NCBI RefSeq assembly: GCF_030503435.1
Contig: NZ_JAUKPO010000015.1
Location: 62,001-126,000 of the forward strand
Reading direction: 5' to 3'
Length of the DNA: 64,000 bases
Source: Rhodocytophaga aerolata
GTDB taxonomy: Bacteria; Bacteroidota; Bacteroidia; Cytophagales; 172606-1
In this document: piece by piece, positions 17,984 to 26,656 of the stretch
Position numbering within the stretch: position 1 is the first letter of the stretch
Layout: each line of letters opens with the position of its first letter
Program-made: the position numbers and the translations under genes
Notes under the pieces: generated by a model
What the model was told of the DNA's origin: nothing
Database searches by the model: none
Seen by the model: the letters and a program-made list of their open reading frames with translations, nothing else

Positions 17984-19153
17984 CTAGCCTCCCACCTGCC
18001 AGCTGGCAGTAATAGCATTTGCTTGCAGAACTTCTTCAGCCAGGCCAAAAGAGAGGGTCATGCCGGCGCCACTGAGGCCATTTACAATGGTTACTCCTTT
18101 TTCCGGCTGTGCAATGAATTCGGTTTGTCCGGGAAGTTTTGGGTAAATGCCATGCCAGCGTTGGGCAATATGGGTGTCCGGGAAATGAGCAAATGTATGC
18201 AGGTAGTTTAGAATAATCTGGTCTATCTCATCTTTATCGAAAGGATCTGGTGTAAGGTCATATTCATGCGAATCGCCAATGGTAAGTTCGCCAAGCCGGG
18301 TTTGAGAGAGCAACACATGAATGCCCCATTTTTCAACTTCTGGCGATTCTGCTAATACTCGTTTATCCAAAGCAGCCAGGCTGGTACAATGCCTGAACGA
18401 AGCATAATGACGTAAGGTAAGACCGGCACATAAGGCAGGTCCCAGCTGCCATCCTCCAGGCTGAGAACCGGTACGCATCATCTGTAGTTTACATTTGGTT
18501 AAGCCACTGCCCGCAAAAACAGACGGGTATAAAGTTTCAAAATCCGCCCCACTGCATACATATACATGATCTGTTTGCCACCGTTCCACAGCTGTGTCTA
18601 CATACGGCATGGTGATAGAAGTAACAGCCGTGCCAAACCTGAATTGCACACTATACTGCGATTCCAAAAAAGCCGGCAACTGACTGATTACTTCCCTCGG
18701 ATCAACGGTTAGTTCAGTTGTACTCCATAAACCTGCCAGCAATCCATGAGTTTTTGCCGCACTACTTTTCTGGCTTACTTCCTCTGGTGTCAGCAATTGG
18801 CACTGGTAGCCATGCCCTGGTGCCGTAGTCATAAATTCTTCCAGTACCGCCAGTTCATCCTGGTTATATACCAGATGCAAACAACCAGTTTGTGCTGCAT
18901 ATAAATCTGCTTTATTTACCAGTTCCTGCCATACCTTGCGGCTGTTCAGCGCCCGTTCATACGCTTTCCCAGGCGCCTGGCCAATAGGCCATATCAGTCC
19001 AAAATTACGGATAGAAGCACCTATGGCTTTAGTGTTTCTTTCAAAGACTATTACTTTCAGTCCTTTTTTGGCGGCTGTATAGGCAATCGCCAAACCCATA
19101 ATTCCAGCACCTACTACAGCTATATCCGCGGTTTTATTATTCTTCAGTATCAT
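17984..19153 (-). CDS. FAD-dependent amine oxidoreductase, phosphonate-operon type
   Basis: 389 residues from the ATG at 19153; a TTG at 19189 is possible. A DAO-type flavoprotein with the FAD-binding glycine motif VVGAGIMG (residues 13-20) and the segment ASIRNFGLIWPIGQ, which I recognise from the TIGR03364 family found beside PhnX-like hydrolases and HD proteins. Members of this group have been reported to oxidise 2-aminoethylphosphonate or N-alkylated forms to phosphonoacetaldehyde. There is no signal peptide, so it is cytoplasmic. It is the last of three minus-strand genes (PhnX-like, alkaline-phosphatase-like, FAD), 79 bases after its upstream neighbour. The exact amine substrate is not shown. 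Confidence 0.83.
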   Translation of the reverse strand: MILKNNKTADIAVVGAGIMGLAIAYTAAKKGLKVIVFERNTKAIGASIRNFGLIWPIGQAPGKAYERALNSRKVWQELVNKADLYAAQTGCLHLVYNQDELAVLEEFMTTAPGHGYQCQLLTPEEVSQKSSAAKTHGLLAGLWSTTELTVDPREVISQLPAFLESQYSVQFRFGTAVTSITMPYVDTAVERWQTDHVYVCSGADFETLYPSVFAGSGLTKCKLQMMRTGSQPGGWQLGPALCAGLTLRHYASFRHCTSLAALDKRVLAESPEVEKWGIHVLLSQTRLGELTIGDSHEYDLTPDPFDKDEIDQIILNYLHTFAHFPDTHIAQRWHGIYPKLPGQTEFIAQPEKGVTIVNGLSGAGMTLSFGLAEEVLQANAITASWQVGG

Positions 19154-19232
19154 ACGTTGGTCAATGAAAGTCAATTCTCTATTACTCAACTAAGCGGTGC
19201 AGCATGAAAAAAGCTAATCAGTTTTTTTTCCC

Positions 19233-20126
19233 TTATTCAAAAGCAGCTTTCACTGGCTTTCCAATCCAGCAGGCGGGAGGCACATACCCCAGCACATACG
19301 CCAGGGTGGCGGCTGTATCATAGGTATTAATAAATTCCTGTATTCGATAGCCTTTCTTCACCCCAGGCCCGGCAATGATCCAGGGAATATCCCGTTCTTC
19401 CGGCGTGTCTCCGCCATGGCCTTTGCCTTTGCCTCCATGATCGGCAGTGACCAGAATAAGAGTTTGATTATAGATATTGGCTTGTTTTAAGCTTGTCAGA
19501 ATTTCCCCGATCAACCGGTCAGCTTTTTCTACGGAAGAATAATAGTTGGCTGTACCGTGTCCGAAATCATGTCCGGCGTGGTCTACATGATCCAGATGTA
19601 CAAACGTAAAAAAGGGCTTATTTGCCTTAATGTATGTGGCCGCTTCCCTGGCTGTTCTATCTTCTCCTCTGGCATCGGCAATAAGTGTAGGGACACCAGG
19701 TTCGACCAGCCGGCCAAACCCATCCCAGTCATAAAAACAGGCAATATCTGCTTCTGACTTGTTGCTGCGGATCACTTTGAAAATAGTAGGAAAGGTTTCT
19801 CCCTCCTTTCCTTCACAATAGGCCTTGTTTCGGATATCCGTCCGTTCCCAGTCATTGGAGGTAATTTCATGCTCTTTTGGGGAAGCCCCCATGATCATGG
19901 ATGCCCAGTTGGGACTGCTACTGGATGGCATCACCGCTTGAGCCTTGAAGGAATGCGCCCCTTGTTTAACCAGGTCATCCAGGTTTGGTGTTTTCGCTTT
20001 CATTATTCCATCAGGACTTAATCCATCCACCCCAATTACTACAATATGTTTCACATTTGTAAACTGCTGTGCATAAGATAGTGAGCTTAGCAGTAAGCCA
20101 AGGTACAAAATCAGGAAAGCTTTCAT
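19233..20126 (-). CDS. Secreted alkaline-phosphatase-superfamily phosphodiesterase
   Basis: 297 residues with an N-terminal signal peptide (MKAFLILYLGLLLSS, cleavage near YAQ); the start at 20126 was chosen because it opens the signal. Alkaline-phosphatase-superfamily metal ligands are visible: D34 in GVDG, a nucleophile in SSPNW (S70 aligns with the Thr of the NPP-family TFPN motif), HLDHVDHAGHDFGHG, and TADHGGKGKGHGG. The family hydrolyses phosphate or phosphonate mono- or diesters, and includes nucleotide pyrophosphatases and phosphonoacetate hydrolase. In this cluster a periplasmic enzyme releasing a phosphonate from an ester or lipid headgroup would fit. A Ser rather than Thr nucleophile is worth noting. 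The substrate is unknown. Confidence 0.83.
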   Translation of the reverse strand: MKAFLILYLGLLLSSLSYAQQFTNVKHIVVIGVDGLSPDGIMKAKTPNLDDLVKQGAHSFKAQAVMPSSSSPNWASMIMGASPKEHEITSNDWERTDIRNKAYCEGKEGETFPTIFKVIRSNKSEADIACFYDWDGFGRLVEPGVPTLIADARGEDRTAREAATYIKANKPFFTFVHLDHVDHAGHDFGHGTANYYSSVEKADRLIGEILTSLKQANIYNQTLILVTADHGGKGKGHGGDTPEERDIPWIIAGPGVKKGYRIQEFINTYDTAATLAYVLGYVPPACWIGKPVKAAFE

Positions 20127-20233
20127 AAAGTAATTTATGGATACACGGTTGAAAATCAACAGTAAGAAAGCGGAAAGCTACTAAATTTCTTTATCCGCTA
20201 GCAAGAAAGGCAGTTAAATAATCTTAACGAAAA

Positions 20234-20242
20234 GTTTACTTA
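20234..20242. promoter_or_regulatory. Candidate site upstream of the alkaline-phosphatase-like gene
   Basis: GTTTACTTA, preceded by AAA, matches the core of the candidate operator arm at 16519 (TAAAGTTTACTTATA there, AAAAGTTTACTTACA here). It lies about 110 bases upstream of the ATG at 20126, between that gene and the PhnX-like gene. A nine-base match is weak evidence alone. Confidence 0.25.
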
Positions 20243-20296
20243 CAGGCAACAAAACAGATCTTCGTCAGCAAGGGCACCCGTTTAAACAGACCTGTT

Positions 20297-20995
20297 TTAT
20301 TCAGCCGCAACAGACGCTATATTCATCAGAGGGAGCAACTCAGATAATTGACTGATAATATGTGTATGCGGCTCTTTAACGAGTGCTTCTTTGGTAAACG
20401 CACCGGTGGTTACTCCTACTACAAAGCGGCACCCAGCGGCTGTTCCTTGCTGCAAATCTGAAGCGGTATCGCCTACTTTAGCAACCTGCTTGGCATCAGT
20501 AACACCAGTCAGTTCCATAGCCCGGAATATCATATCAGGATACGGACGTCCTCTGGCTACTTCATCGCTGGTAATGCTTACATCTAGCAAGCCTTTTTCC
20601 TGCCACCCGAGCCGCTTCAGGATGGTGTCGGCAATGCGGCGGTCGAATCCAGTATCAATGGCTACTTTTATCCGGTTTTTACGCAGTACATCAAATAACT
20701 GACTTACTCCTTCGATCTCCCGTACTTCCGGCGCATGCTGATAGTAGTTTACCATCTCATTCTGGAAGTTTCTGAATACCTGTTGAATAAAAGCTTCCTC
20801 CGGGTTTGCATGGCCTCTCAGTTTGAGCAGTTCATAAATAGCTACAGGTTTAGGATAGCCCATTACGTCGTTGGCTTCGTTCCGGCTAACGGATATGCCT
20901 TCCATAGCAAAGGCTTTTTGCAAAGCAGCATGTACATTATCGTTATCTTTTACAGTAGTACCTGCCATATCAAAAACTACAAGTTGGATGGTCAT
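20297..20995 (-). CDS. PhnX-like HAD hydrolase (phosphonatase-like)
   Basis: 232 residues from the ATG at 20995; the longer frame to 21088 adds a non-homologous leader. HAD-superfamily motifs: I, VVFDMAGTTVKD with nucleophile D9; II, in IDTGFDRR; III with Lys near ARGRPYPDM; IV, VGDTASDLQQG. It belongs with TIGR03351, the phosphonatase-like group of phosphonate operons. The cap has VMGYPK with Lys49 in the same M-G-x-x-K spacing as the Schiff-base lysine of phosphonoacetaldehyde hydrolase (MGLLK in Bacillus cereus, Lys53). If that lysine is functional, the enzyme would split phosphonoacetaldehyde into acetaldehyde and phosphate, following the FAD enzyme. It is the first gene of the minus-strand set. 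Confidence 0.83.
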   Translation of the reverse strand: MTIQLVVFDMAGTTVKDNDNVHAALQKAFAMEGISVSRNEANDVMGYPKPVAIYELLKLRGHANPEEAFIQQVFRNFQNEMVNYYQHAPEVREIEGVSQLFDVLRKNRIKVAIDTGFDRRIADTILKRLGWQEKGLLDVSITSDEVARGRPYPDMIFRAMELTGVTDAKQVAKVGDTASDLQQGTAAGCRFVVGVTTGAFTKEALVKEPHTHIISQLSELLPLMNIASVAAE

Positions 20996-21148
20996 GAAAT
21001 ATATAGTTAGGTGTGAAGAACACTGGAACAGGCTTGGCAAATAAAAGACTTCAGCAAACAGCTGCCATTCGTTGCCAATATATAACACTTGTGCTTTCCA
21101 TCAGTCAGGATGGGGTGTTATTTTTTTGTTACCTATTTTTTGAAGAAT

Positions 21149-21186
21149 AAAAGCAATTTCACCTTGATAGATAATATATTGCTTTT
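21149..21186. other. Stem-loop in the PhnX-like / Gfo-Idh divergent spacer
   Basis: AAAAGCAAT (21149-21157) and ATTGCTTTT (21178-21186) form a 9-base-pair stem with a 20-base loop and a following T-run. The spacer between the divergent genes (20996-21285) needs two promoters, so this may be an operator or an attenuating hairpin for the plus-strand gene. The rest of the 290-base spacer shows nothing recognisable. Confidence 0.35.
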
Positions 21187-21285
21187 TTATAAAAAACTTG
21201 TAACATTCGTAGATAAACGATGGATCATTTACTAAATTCACGATTTATACTTTTTCACGTACATAAACCTTAACCCTTTACTTAG

Positions 21286-22662
21286 TTGAATACGTTTACT
21301 CTCAACCGCCGTCAGTTCCTGAAAGGAGCTTCCGCATCCCTTGCCCTTACTACCTTTGGTGCTGGGGATTTCCAACTTTTTAATCCAGCTAAACCCCTGC
21401 GAGTGGGTTTAATAGGAACAGGCTGGTATGGCAAAAGTGATCTGTTCCGCCTCATACAGGTTGCACCTGTAGAAGTAGTAGCCCTCTGCGATGTAGATAA
21501 AAAATTACTTGAGCAGGCGGCCACCATGGTTAGCCAGCGGCAACAATCTAAAAAGAAACCCAAGCAGTATGGCGACTACCGGAAAATGCTATCCGACAAC
21601 AAAATGGATATTGTTTTAATCGGTACCCCAGACCACTGGCATGCCTTGCAAACCATAGATGCCCTGAAAGCAGGTGCCCATGTGTATGTGCAAAAACCGA
21701 TTAGTGTAGATGTGATGGAAGGCGAAGCCATGGTGGCTGCCGCCCGTAAATACAATAAGGTAGTACAGGTAGGCACCCAACGGAAAAGCACCCCCCATTT
21801 AATAGATGCTAAAAAGAATATAGTAGATGCCGGTTTGCTGGGCAACATAAAACATGTAGATATGTGCTGCTACTTCCATATGCGGGCCAATGGCAACCCT
21901 CCAACAGAGCCGGTACCAGATTTCCTGGATTATGAAATGTGGACTGGCCCTGCTCCGCTGCGGCCCTACGATGGCTTACCGCATATCCGCTGGTGGCGCA
22001 CTTTTAATGAATATGGCAATGGCATTATGGGCGATATGTGTGTGCACATGCTGGATACTGTCCGCTGGATGCTCAAACTGGGATGGCCCAAAAAGATTAG
22101 CTCTACCGGTGGAATTTATGTGCAGAAAGACGGCAAGTCAAATATTCCGGATACGCAAACGGCTGTGTTTGAATACGAAGGGTTAAATGCTGTATGGCAG
22201 CACCGTTCCTGGGGAACCCCTGCTAATCCGGATTATCCCTGGTCATTTACCCTGTACGGCGATAAAGGTACTTTATGGGCAAGCACGATGGCCTACGACT
22301 TTATTCCATATGGCGAAGAAAACAAGGACAAAAAAGTACATAAAGATGTCGTGTATGAGAAAGAGAAATATCCCGAAGACCTCAATGAAGAAAGAATCGA
22401 ATTAAATGCAGCCCCTGCTACCAGGTTACATATGCTTGATTTTCTAAAAGCTATTGAGACCAATGGTAGACCGATAGCCGATATTGAGGAAGGGCATATC
22501 TCAACGGCAAGTTGCATTATGGCAAACATATCTATGAAAGTAGGCCGCCCTATCGTATATGACCCTGCCAAGCGTCAAATTGTAGGTGACCAGGAAGCAA
22601 ATGCCTTACTTTCCCGGCCATACCGCCAGCCCTGGCAACATCCGGACCCAGGCACTGTATAA
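21286..22662 (+). CDS. Gfo/Idh/MocA-family oxidoreductase with Tat signal
   Basis: 458 residues. It begins with TTG: no ATG precedes the twin-arginine signal NRRQFLKGAS, and the next in-frame Met is far inside the fold. After the signal come the NAD(P)-binding VGLIGTGWYG and the family motif around VYVQKPIS (usually EKP; here Gln replaces Glu), then the C-terminal Gfo/Idh beta-sheet domain with GDMCVHMLDTVRWML. It likely oxidises or reduces a sugar hydroxyl using a tightly bound nicotinamide cofactor after Tat export already folded. Exported members have been linked to C3 oxidation of glycosides in Bacteroidota. It is followed by a cytochrome-c lipoprotein and another Tat-type enzyme. Confidence 0.88.
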   Translation: MNTFTLNRRQFLKGASASLALTTFGAGDFQLFNPAKPLRVGLIGTGWYGKSDLFRLIQVAPVEVVALCDVDKKLLEQAATMVSQRQQSKKKPKQYGDYRKMLSDNKMDIVLIGTPDHWHALQTIDALKAGAHVYVQKPISVDVMEGEAMVAAARKYNKVVQVGTQRKSTPHLIDAKKNIVDAGLLGNIKHVDMCCYFHMRANGNPPTEPVPDFLDYEMWTGPAPLRPYDGLPHIRWWRTFNEYGNGIMGDMCVHMLDTVRWMLKLGWPKKISSTGGIYVQKDGKSNIPDTQTAVFEYEGLNAVWQHRSWGTPANPDYPWSFTLYGDKGTLWASTMAYDFIPYGEENKDKKVHKDVVYEKEKYPEDLNEERIELNAAPATRLHMLDFLKAIETNGRPIADIEEGHISTASCIMANISMKVGRPIVYDPAKRQIVGDQEANALLSRPYRQPWQHPDPGTV

Positions 22663-22686
22663 TAAATAAAAGAATAATGAACAGCT

Positions 22687-22742
22687 GAACAAGGAAGGGC
22701 GAATGTTGAAGTATTCTCTTCTTTATTCCTACTTCCTTGTTC
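22687..22742 (+). terminator. Possible terminator after the Gfo/Idh gene
   Basis: GAACAAGGAAG (22687-22697) and CTTCCTTGTTC (22732-22742) form an 11-base-pair perfect stem followed by GGTTTTCG. The 34-base loop is long and holds a smaller GAAG/CTTC pair. It lies 25 bases after the stop. The weak T-run makes partial read-through into the cytochrome gene possible. Confidence 0.45.
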
Positions 22743-22796
22743 GGTTTTCGATAGTTAGTTAATATAATAAACCAATCTCCTTTCTGCTCTTGTCTC

Positions 22797-25385
22797 ATGT
22801 GGAAGCATGTGTATTCTAGTTGCTTGATTATTGCTTGCCTGGCAGGTCTGTGGAGTTGCACCCCCAAGCCAGCCACAACACCTTCCGATGTAGGGCAGGT
22901 TTCCGCCCGTGCTGATGAGGGCCCTTCTCCGGCGCGTACGCCAGCGGAAGAGCTTGCTTCCTTTCAGCTTCAACCAGGCTTGAAAATTCAATTAGCCGCT
23001 TCCGAACCCATGGTGCAAGACCCGGTAGTCATTACCTTTGATGAAGATGGCCGCTTGTGGGTGGTAGAAATGAGAGGCTTTATGAACACCATTGATGCAG
23101 CTGGGGAAAATGAACCCACCGGGCGCATTTCTGTTTTGGAAGATACCAATGGCGATGGCCAGATGGATAAAAGCACCATCTACCTGGATAGCCTGATTAT
23201 GCCCCGGGCTTTAGCCTTAGTACCTGGGGGAGCACTGGTTGCCGAAAATCAGGCATTATGGCTAACGCAAGACAAAAACGGAGACCTGAAAGCAGATACC
23301 AAAACCCTGATCGACAAAGAGTACGCTGGCAGTGCCCTACCTGAACATTCTGGAAACGGCCTCTGGCGTGGCCTGGACAACTGGTATTATAATGCCAAAT
23401 CACGGCTCCGCTACCGGTTTATTAATGGTGAATGGCAGCGGGACAGCACCGAGTTCCGGGGTCAGTGGGGCATTAGCCATGATGATAAGGGGAGATTAAT
23501 TTACAACTACAACTGGTCTCAGCTTCATGCCGACCTGGTGCCGCCAACTTACTTCTCCCGTAATAAAAACCACACCTCCACTACTGGCATCGATCATGGC
23601 CTGACCACCGACCGAAGAATCTACCCTATCCGCCCCAATCCTGCCGTTAACCGGGGATATATTCCCGGCACCCTGGATGAAGAGGGTAAATTACTCGAAT
23701 TTACAGCAGCCTGTTCTCCGCTATTTTACCGGGGCACTTCCTTATCCAAGGAATTTTATGGCAATGTATTCGTCTGCGAGCCTTCCGGCAATCTGATAAA
23801 ACGGAATGTAGTGAAGGAAAATGGCTTGCTGCTTTCTGCCTATGACCCCACACCAGGAAAGGAATTTCTGGCCTCTACCGATGAACGGTTCCGTCCGGTA
23901 CACATGGCATCCGGGCCTGATGGCGCATTATATGTGGCGGATATGTACCGTGGTCTGGTTCAGCATGGAGCTTATATTACTCCCTACCTCAAGGAACAAA
24001 CCTTGCTTCGTAACCTGGTGCTGCCAGTACACCGGGGACGCATCTGGCGTATTGTTCCGCAGGAATGGAAACCTACCAAACCTGAAAAGCTTTCTTCACT
24101 TTCATCAACCGGCCTTATAAGCAAGCTTGGGCATTCTGACGGATGGTACCGGGATATGGCGCAACGGCTGTTAGTGGAACGGAAGGATAGCAGTATAAGA
24201 AAGACATTAATTGATTTTGCCTTAGCAGGAAAAGATGATCTTGGCGGCTTACATGCACTGTGGACGTTGGAAGGAATGAATATGTCAGATCCAGACCTGC
24301 TGCTGACTTTACTTTCCGATCAGAATACGCTTGCATGGACTGCTGCCCTGCGTTTGCTGGAACCTCTGGCAAAGGAAGATCAACAGGTACGGGTAAAGCT
24401 GGAAGAAACATTATTAAAAGCATATCCGCAGGCACCCATTGAACACATTCTTCAAATAGCCTTATCTGCTCCGGTGCTGAGTGAAAAAACGGCTCATGCA
24501 GTATTAGCCGGAATTATAACGAAACACGATACTTCTGCCCTAATCCGGGATGCGGTCATGAGCAGTTTATATAATCAGGAATATACTTTTCTACAACACC
24601 TCTGGCAATCGCCAGCCTGGCAAACAGCCCAGCCCTCCAAAGAGATTTTTCTGGAAATGCTGGCCACCGCCATTATCCGGAAAAGAGATGCCGCAGAGCT
24701 TACCCAGCTATTAGCTTTACTAAATACCAATAAAGGAACCCTAGGATGGAAAGAGAAAGCCATTGTTACCGGTTTGTCTATTGGGGGAAGCAACAGCAAA
24801 CTTGAACCCATAAAGCTTACAACGGCTCCAGGTTTGCTGACCCGTTCAGATCATGGCCTTGATCCTTCCCGTCTATCTGCTCTCAAAGATTTATTTGTTT
24901 GGCCAGGGCATGAATCTGCCAAAAGCCATCAAGCGCAGAAAAATCCACTTACGGCAGAAGACCAGAAACTTTTTGCCCTGGGCAGGCAACAGTACCTGAC
25001 TACCTGTGCCGGGTGTCATGGCACGGATGGAGCTGGGCTCAACCGTTTTGCTCCGCCTTTGGCTAATTCCCAATGGGTAACCGGTGATGAGAAACGGCTG
25101 GCCCTGATTGTGTTGCACGGCATGGAAGGCCCGGTTGAGGTAAATGGGAAAATTTATACCACGCCAGATATTCTTCCGGTAATGCCAGCACATACCACTA
25201 TGGATGATGGAGCCATTACAGCAATTCTGACCTATATCCGCAATGAGTGGGGAAATGAAGCCGGCCCGGTGAGCCGTCGCACTGTCGGCACTACCAGGAA
25301 TACCTCTCAAGGAAGGGTTATGCCCTGGACTGCTACCGAACTGGACAAATACATACAGGTGACCAAAGAAACTACCGGAAAGTAA
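22797..25385 (+). CDS. Membrane-anchored dehydrogenase with C-terminal cytochrome c (PVC-type heme protein)
   Basis: 862 residues. A lipoprotein signal (lipobox LWSC, Cys about residue 21) leads into a beta-propeller dehydrogenase-like domain (FQLQPGLKIQLAASEPMVQDP, then LWVVEMRGF and GRISVLEDTNGDGQMD), the N-terminal domain of the Pirellula/Verrucomicrobium membrane-bound dehydrogenase family. A helical HEAT-like middle region follows, and a C-terminal c-type cytochrome with CAGCH (about residue 737) and a candidate axial Met in VMPAH (about 795). It would oxidise a substrate in the periplasm and pass electrons to the respiratory chain. Its placement between two Tat-exported sugar enzymes suggests a carbohydrate-derived substrate. 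The cofactor cannot be settled from sequence. Confidence 0.85.
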   Translation: MWKHVYSSCLIIACLAGLWSCTPKPATTPSDVGQVSARADEGPSPARTPAEELASFQLQPGLKIQLAASEPMVQDPVVITFDEDGRLWVVEMRGFMNTIDAAGENEPTGRISVLEDTNGDGQMDKSTIYLDSLIMPRALALVPGGALVAENQALWLTQDKNGDLKADTKTLIDKEYAGSALPEHSGNGLWRGLDNWYYNAKSRLRYRFINGEWQRDSTEFRGQWGISHDDKGRLIYNYNWSQLHADLVPPTYFSRNKNHTSTTGIDHGLTTDRRIYPIRPNPAVNRGYIPGTLDEEGKLLEFTAACSPLFYRGTSLSKEFYGNVFVCEPSGNLIKRNVVKENGLLLSAYDPTPGKEFLASTDERFRPVHMASGPDGALYVADMYRGLVQHGAYITPYLKEQTLLRNLVLPVHRGRIWRIVPQEWKPTKPEKLSSLSSTGLISKLGHSDGWYRDMAQRLLVERKDSSIRKTLIDFALAGKDDLGGLHALWTLEGMNMSDPDLLLTLLSDQNTLAWTAALRLLEPLAKEDQQVRVKLEETLLKAYPQAPIEHILQIALSAPVLSEKTAHAVLAGIITKHDTSALIRDAVMSSLYNQEYTFLQHLWQSPAWQTAQPSKEIFLEMLATAIIRKRDAAELTQLLALLNTNKGTLGWKEKAIVTGLSIGGSNSKLEPIKLTTAPGLLTRSDHGLDPSRLSALKDLFVWPGHESAKSHQAQKNPLTAEDQKLFALGRQQYLTTCAGCHGTDGAGLNRFAPPLANSQWVTGDEKRLALIVLHGMEGPVEVNGKIYTTPDILPVMPAHTTMDDGAITAILTYIRNEWGNEAGPVSRRTVGTTRNTSQGRVMPWTATELDKYIQVTKETTGK

Positions 25386-25462
25386 AGTTCTAATCTGGAA
25401 AGTAAAACAAGATAAATATAAGTCAGACACCCATACTTTTTCACCTATCAATCCTATACGCT

Positions 25463-26521
25463 ATGCACAGAAGAGATTTTTTACAGAAAAGCGCGTTAGC
25501 CTCCTTTGCCTTATCCTTCCCGGCCATGCCTTCGCTTTTTAAAGATATGCACATGGGTGTAGTAGTGCATTCCTATGCCAGCCGATGGAATCCCAAAGAA
25601 TCTAGCCAGAAATACCCTGCTTTTACTGATGCTATTCAACTCATAGAACATTGCCACCAGATTGGGGCCGGCGGGGTGCAAGTTGGGGTAAATAAATGGA
25701 CAACTGACTTTGCTAAAAAAGTACGCGACAAACGGGAGAAGCTGGGAATGTACCTGGAAGGATCTATTGCCTTACCAAAAAAACCTGAAGATGTTTCCCT
25801 TTTTAAACAAGAAGTAAAAAATGCACAGGAAGCCGGAGTACAGATTTTACGCACGGTAAGCCTGGGAGGACGGCGGTATGAAACGTTCCAATCCAAAGAT
25901 GCCTACAACAAATATAAGCAGAATGCCATTGCTGCCTTGCAACTGGCCGAACCGGTGCTGAAAAAACACAAACTTAAACTGGGCGTAGAAAACCATAAAG
26001 ACTGGTTTGCCGAAGAACTGGTGCAAGTACTCAAACAAATTAACAGCGAATATATAGGAGTAACACTGGATTTTGGCAATAGTATAGCTCTCCTGGAAGA
26101 CCCTATGCATGTAGTAGAAACCCTGGTGCCTTATACCTTTACTACGCATGTAAAAGATATGGCCGTAGAAGAGTACCCGGATGGATTTCTGTTATCGGAA
26201 GTACCACTGGGGAAAGGTTTTCTTGATTTACCCAAAATAGTAGAATTGTGTAAAAAACACAACCCAGCCGTTACTTTTAATCTGGAAATGATCACCCGCG
26301 ACCCGCTAGAAATCCCTTGCCTGAAAGATGAATACTGGGCTACTTTTGACCAGATGAATGGCAAGGAACTGGCCAGAATTCTACGAATGGTCAGGAAGCA
26401 CAAACAGGCAGAAGGCCTCCCCAGGTTCTCTCAGCTAAGTACCGATGAGCGGCTGGCAGCAGAAGAAGTAAATATACAGCAGTGTCTTGCCTACAGTAAA
26501 ACTACACTAGGAATTAAGTAA
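25463..26521 (+). CDS. Tat-exported sugar phosphate isomerase/epimerase-like TIM barrel
   Basis: 352 residues. The N-terminus MHRRDFLQKSALASFALSFPAMP is a twin-arginine signal, so the enzyme acts in the periplasm despite the family name. The rest is an AP-endonuclease-2-type TIM barrel with likely metal ligands in LGVENHKDW, VTLDFGNS, THVKDM and NLEMITRD. The family covers xylose-isomerase-like isomerases, epimerases and some lyases. It lies 77 bases after the cytochrome gene on the same strand, and the set Gfo/Idh, cytochrome dehydrogenase and this protein looks like one exported sugar-oxidation module. A phosphorylated substrate is improbable in the periplasm. Confidence 0.85.
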   Translation: MHRRDFLQKSALASFALSFPAMPSLFKDMHMGVVVHSYASRWNPKESSQKYPAFTDAIQLIEHCHQIGAGGVQVGVNKWTTDFAKKVRDKREKLGMYLEGSIALPKKPEDVSLFKQEVKNAQEAGVQILRTVSLGGRRYETFQSKDAYNKYKQNAIAALQLAEPVLKKHKLKLGVENHKDWFAEELVQVLKQINSEYIGVTLDFGNSIALLEDPMHVVETLVPYTFTTHVKDMAVEEYPDGFLLSEVPLGKGFLDLPKIVELCKKHNPAVTFNLEMITRDPLEIPCLKDEYWATFDQMNGKELARILRMVRKHKQAEGLPRFSQLSTDERLAAEEVNIQQCLAYSKTTLGIK

Positions 26522-26656
26522 AATTGGTGGCAGATACCGGTTATCTATATTTATGTATTTTAAGATAAAAGCTAATGTTTTACTCTATTCTGTGGCCACT
26601 GTTTATAAAAGGTATCTCTAAAAAATTCATTATATAATCATATCACTAAAATACGA

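Noticed and set aside
17996-18009. Perfect 14-base palindrome CTGCCAGCTGGCAG at the end of the FAD gene
   Set aside because: Short and within coding sequence; no T-run and no other copy noticed.
24891-25451. 186-residue minus-strand frame over the cytochrome gene
   Set aside because: Opposite strand of a well-supported gene with heme motif; composition is that of a shadow.
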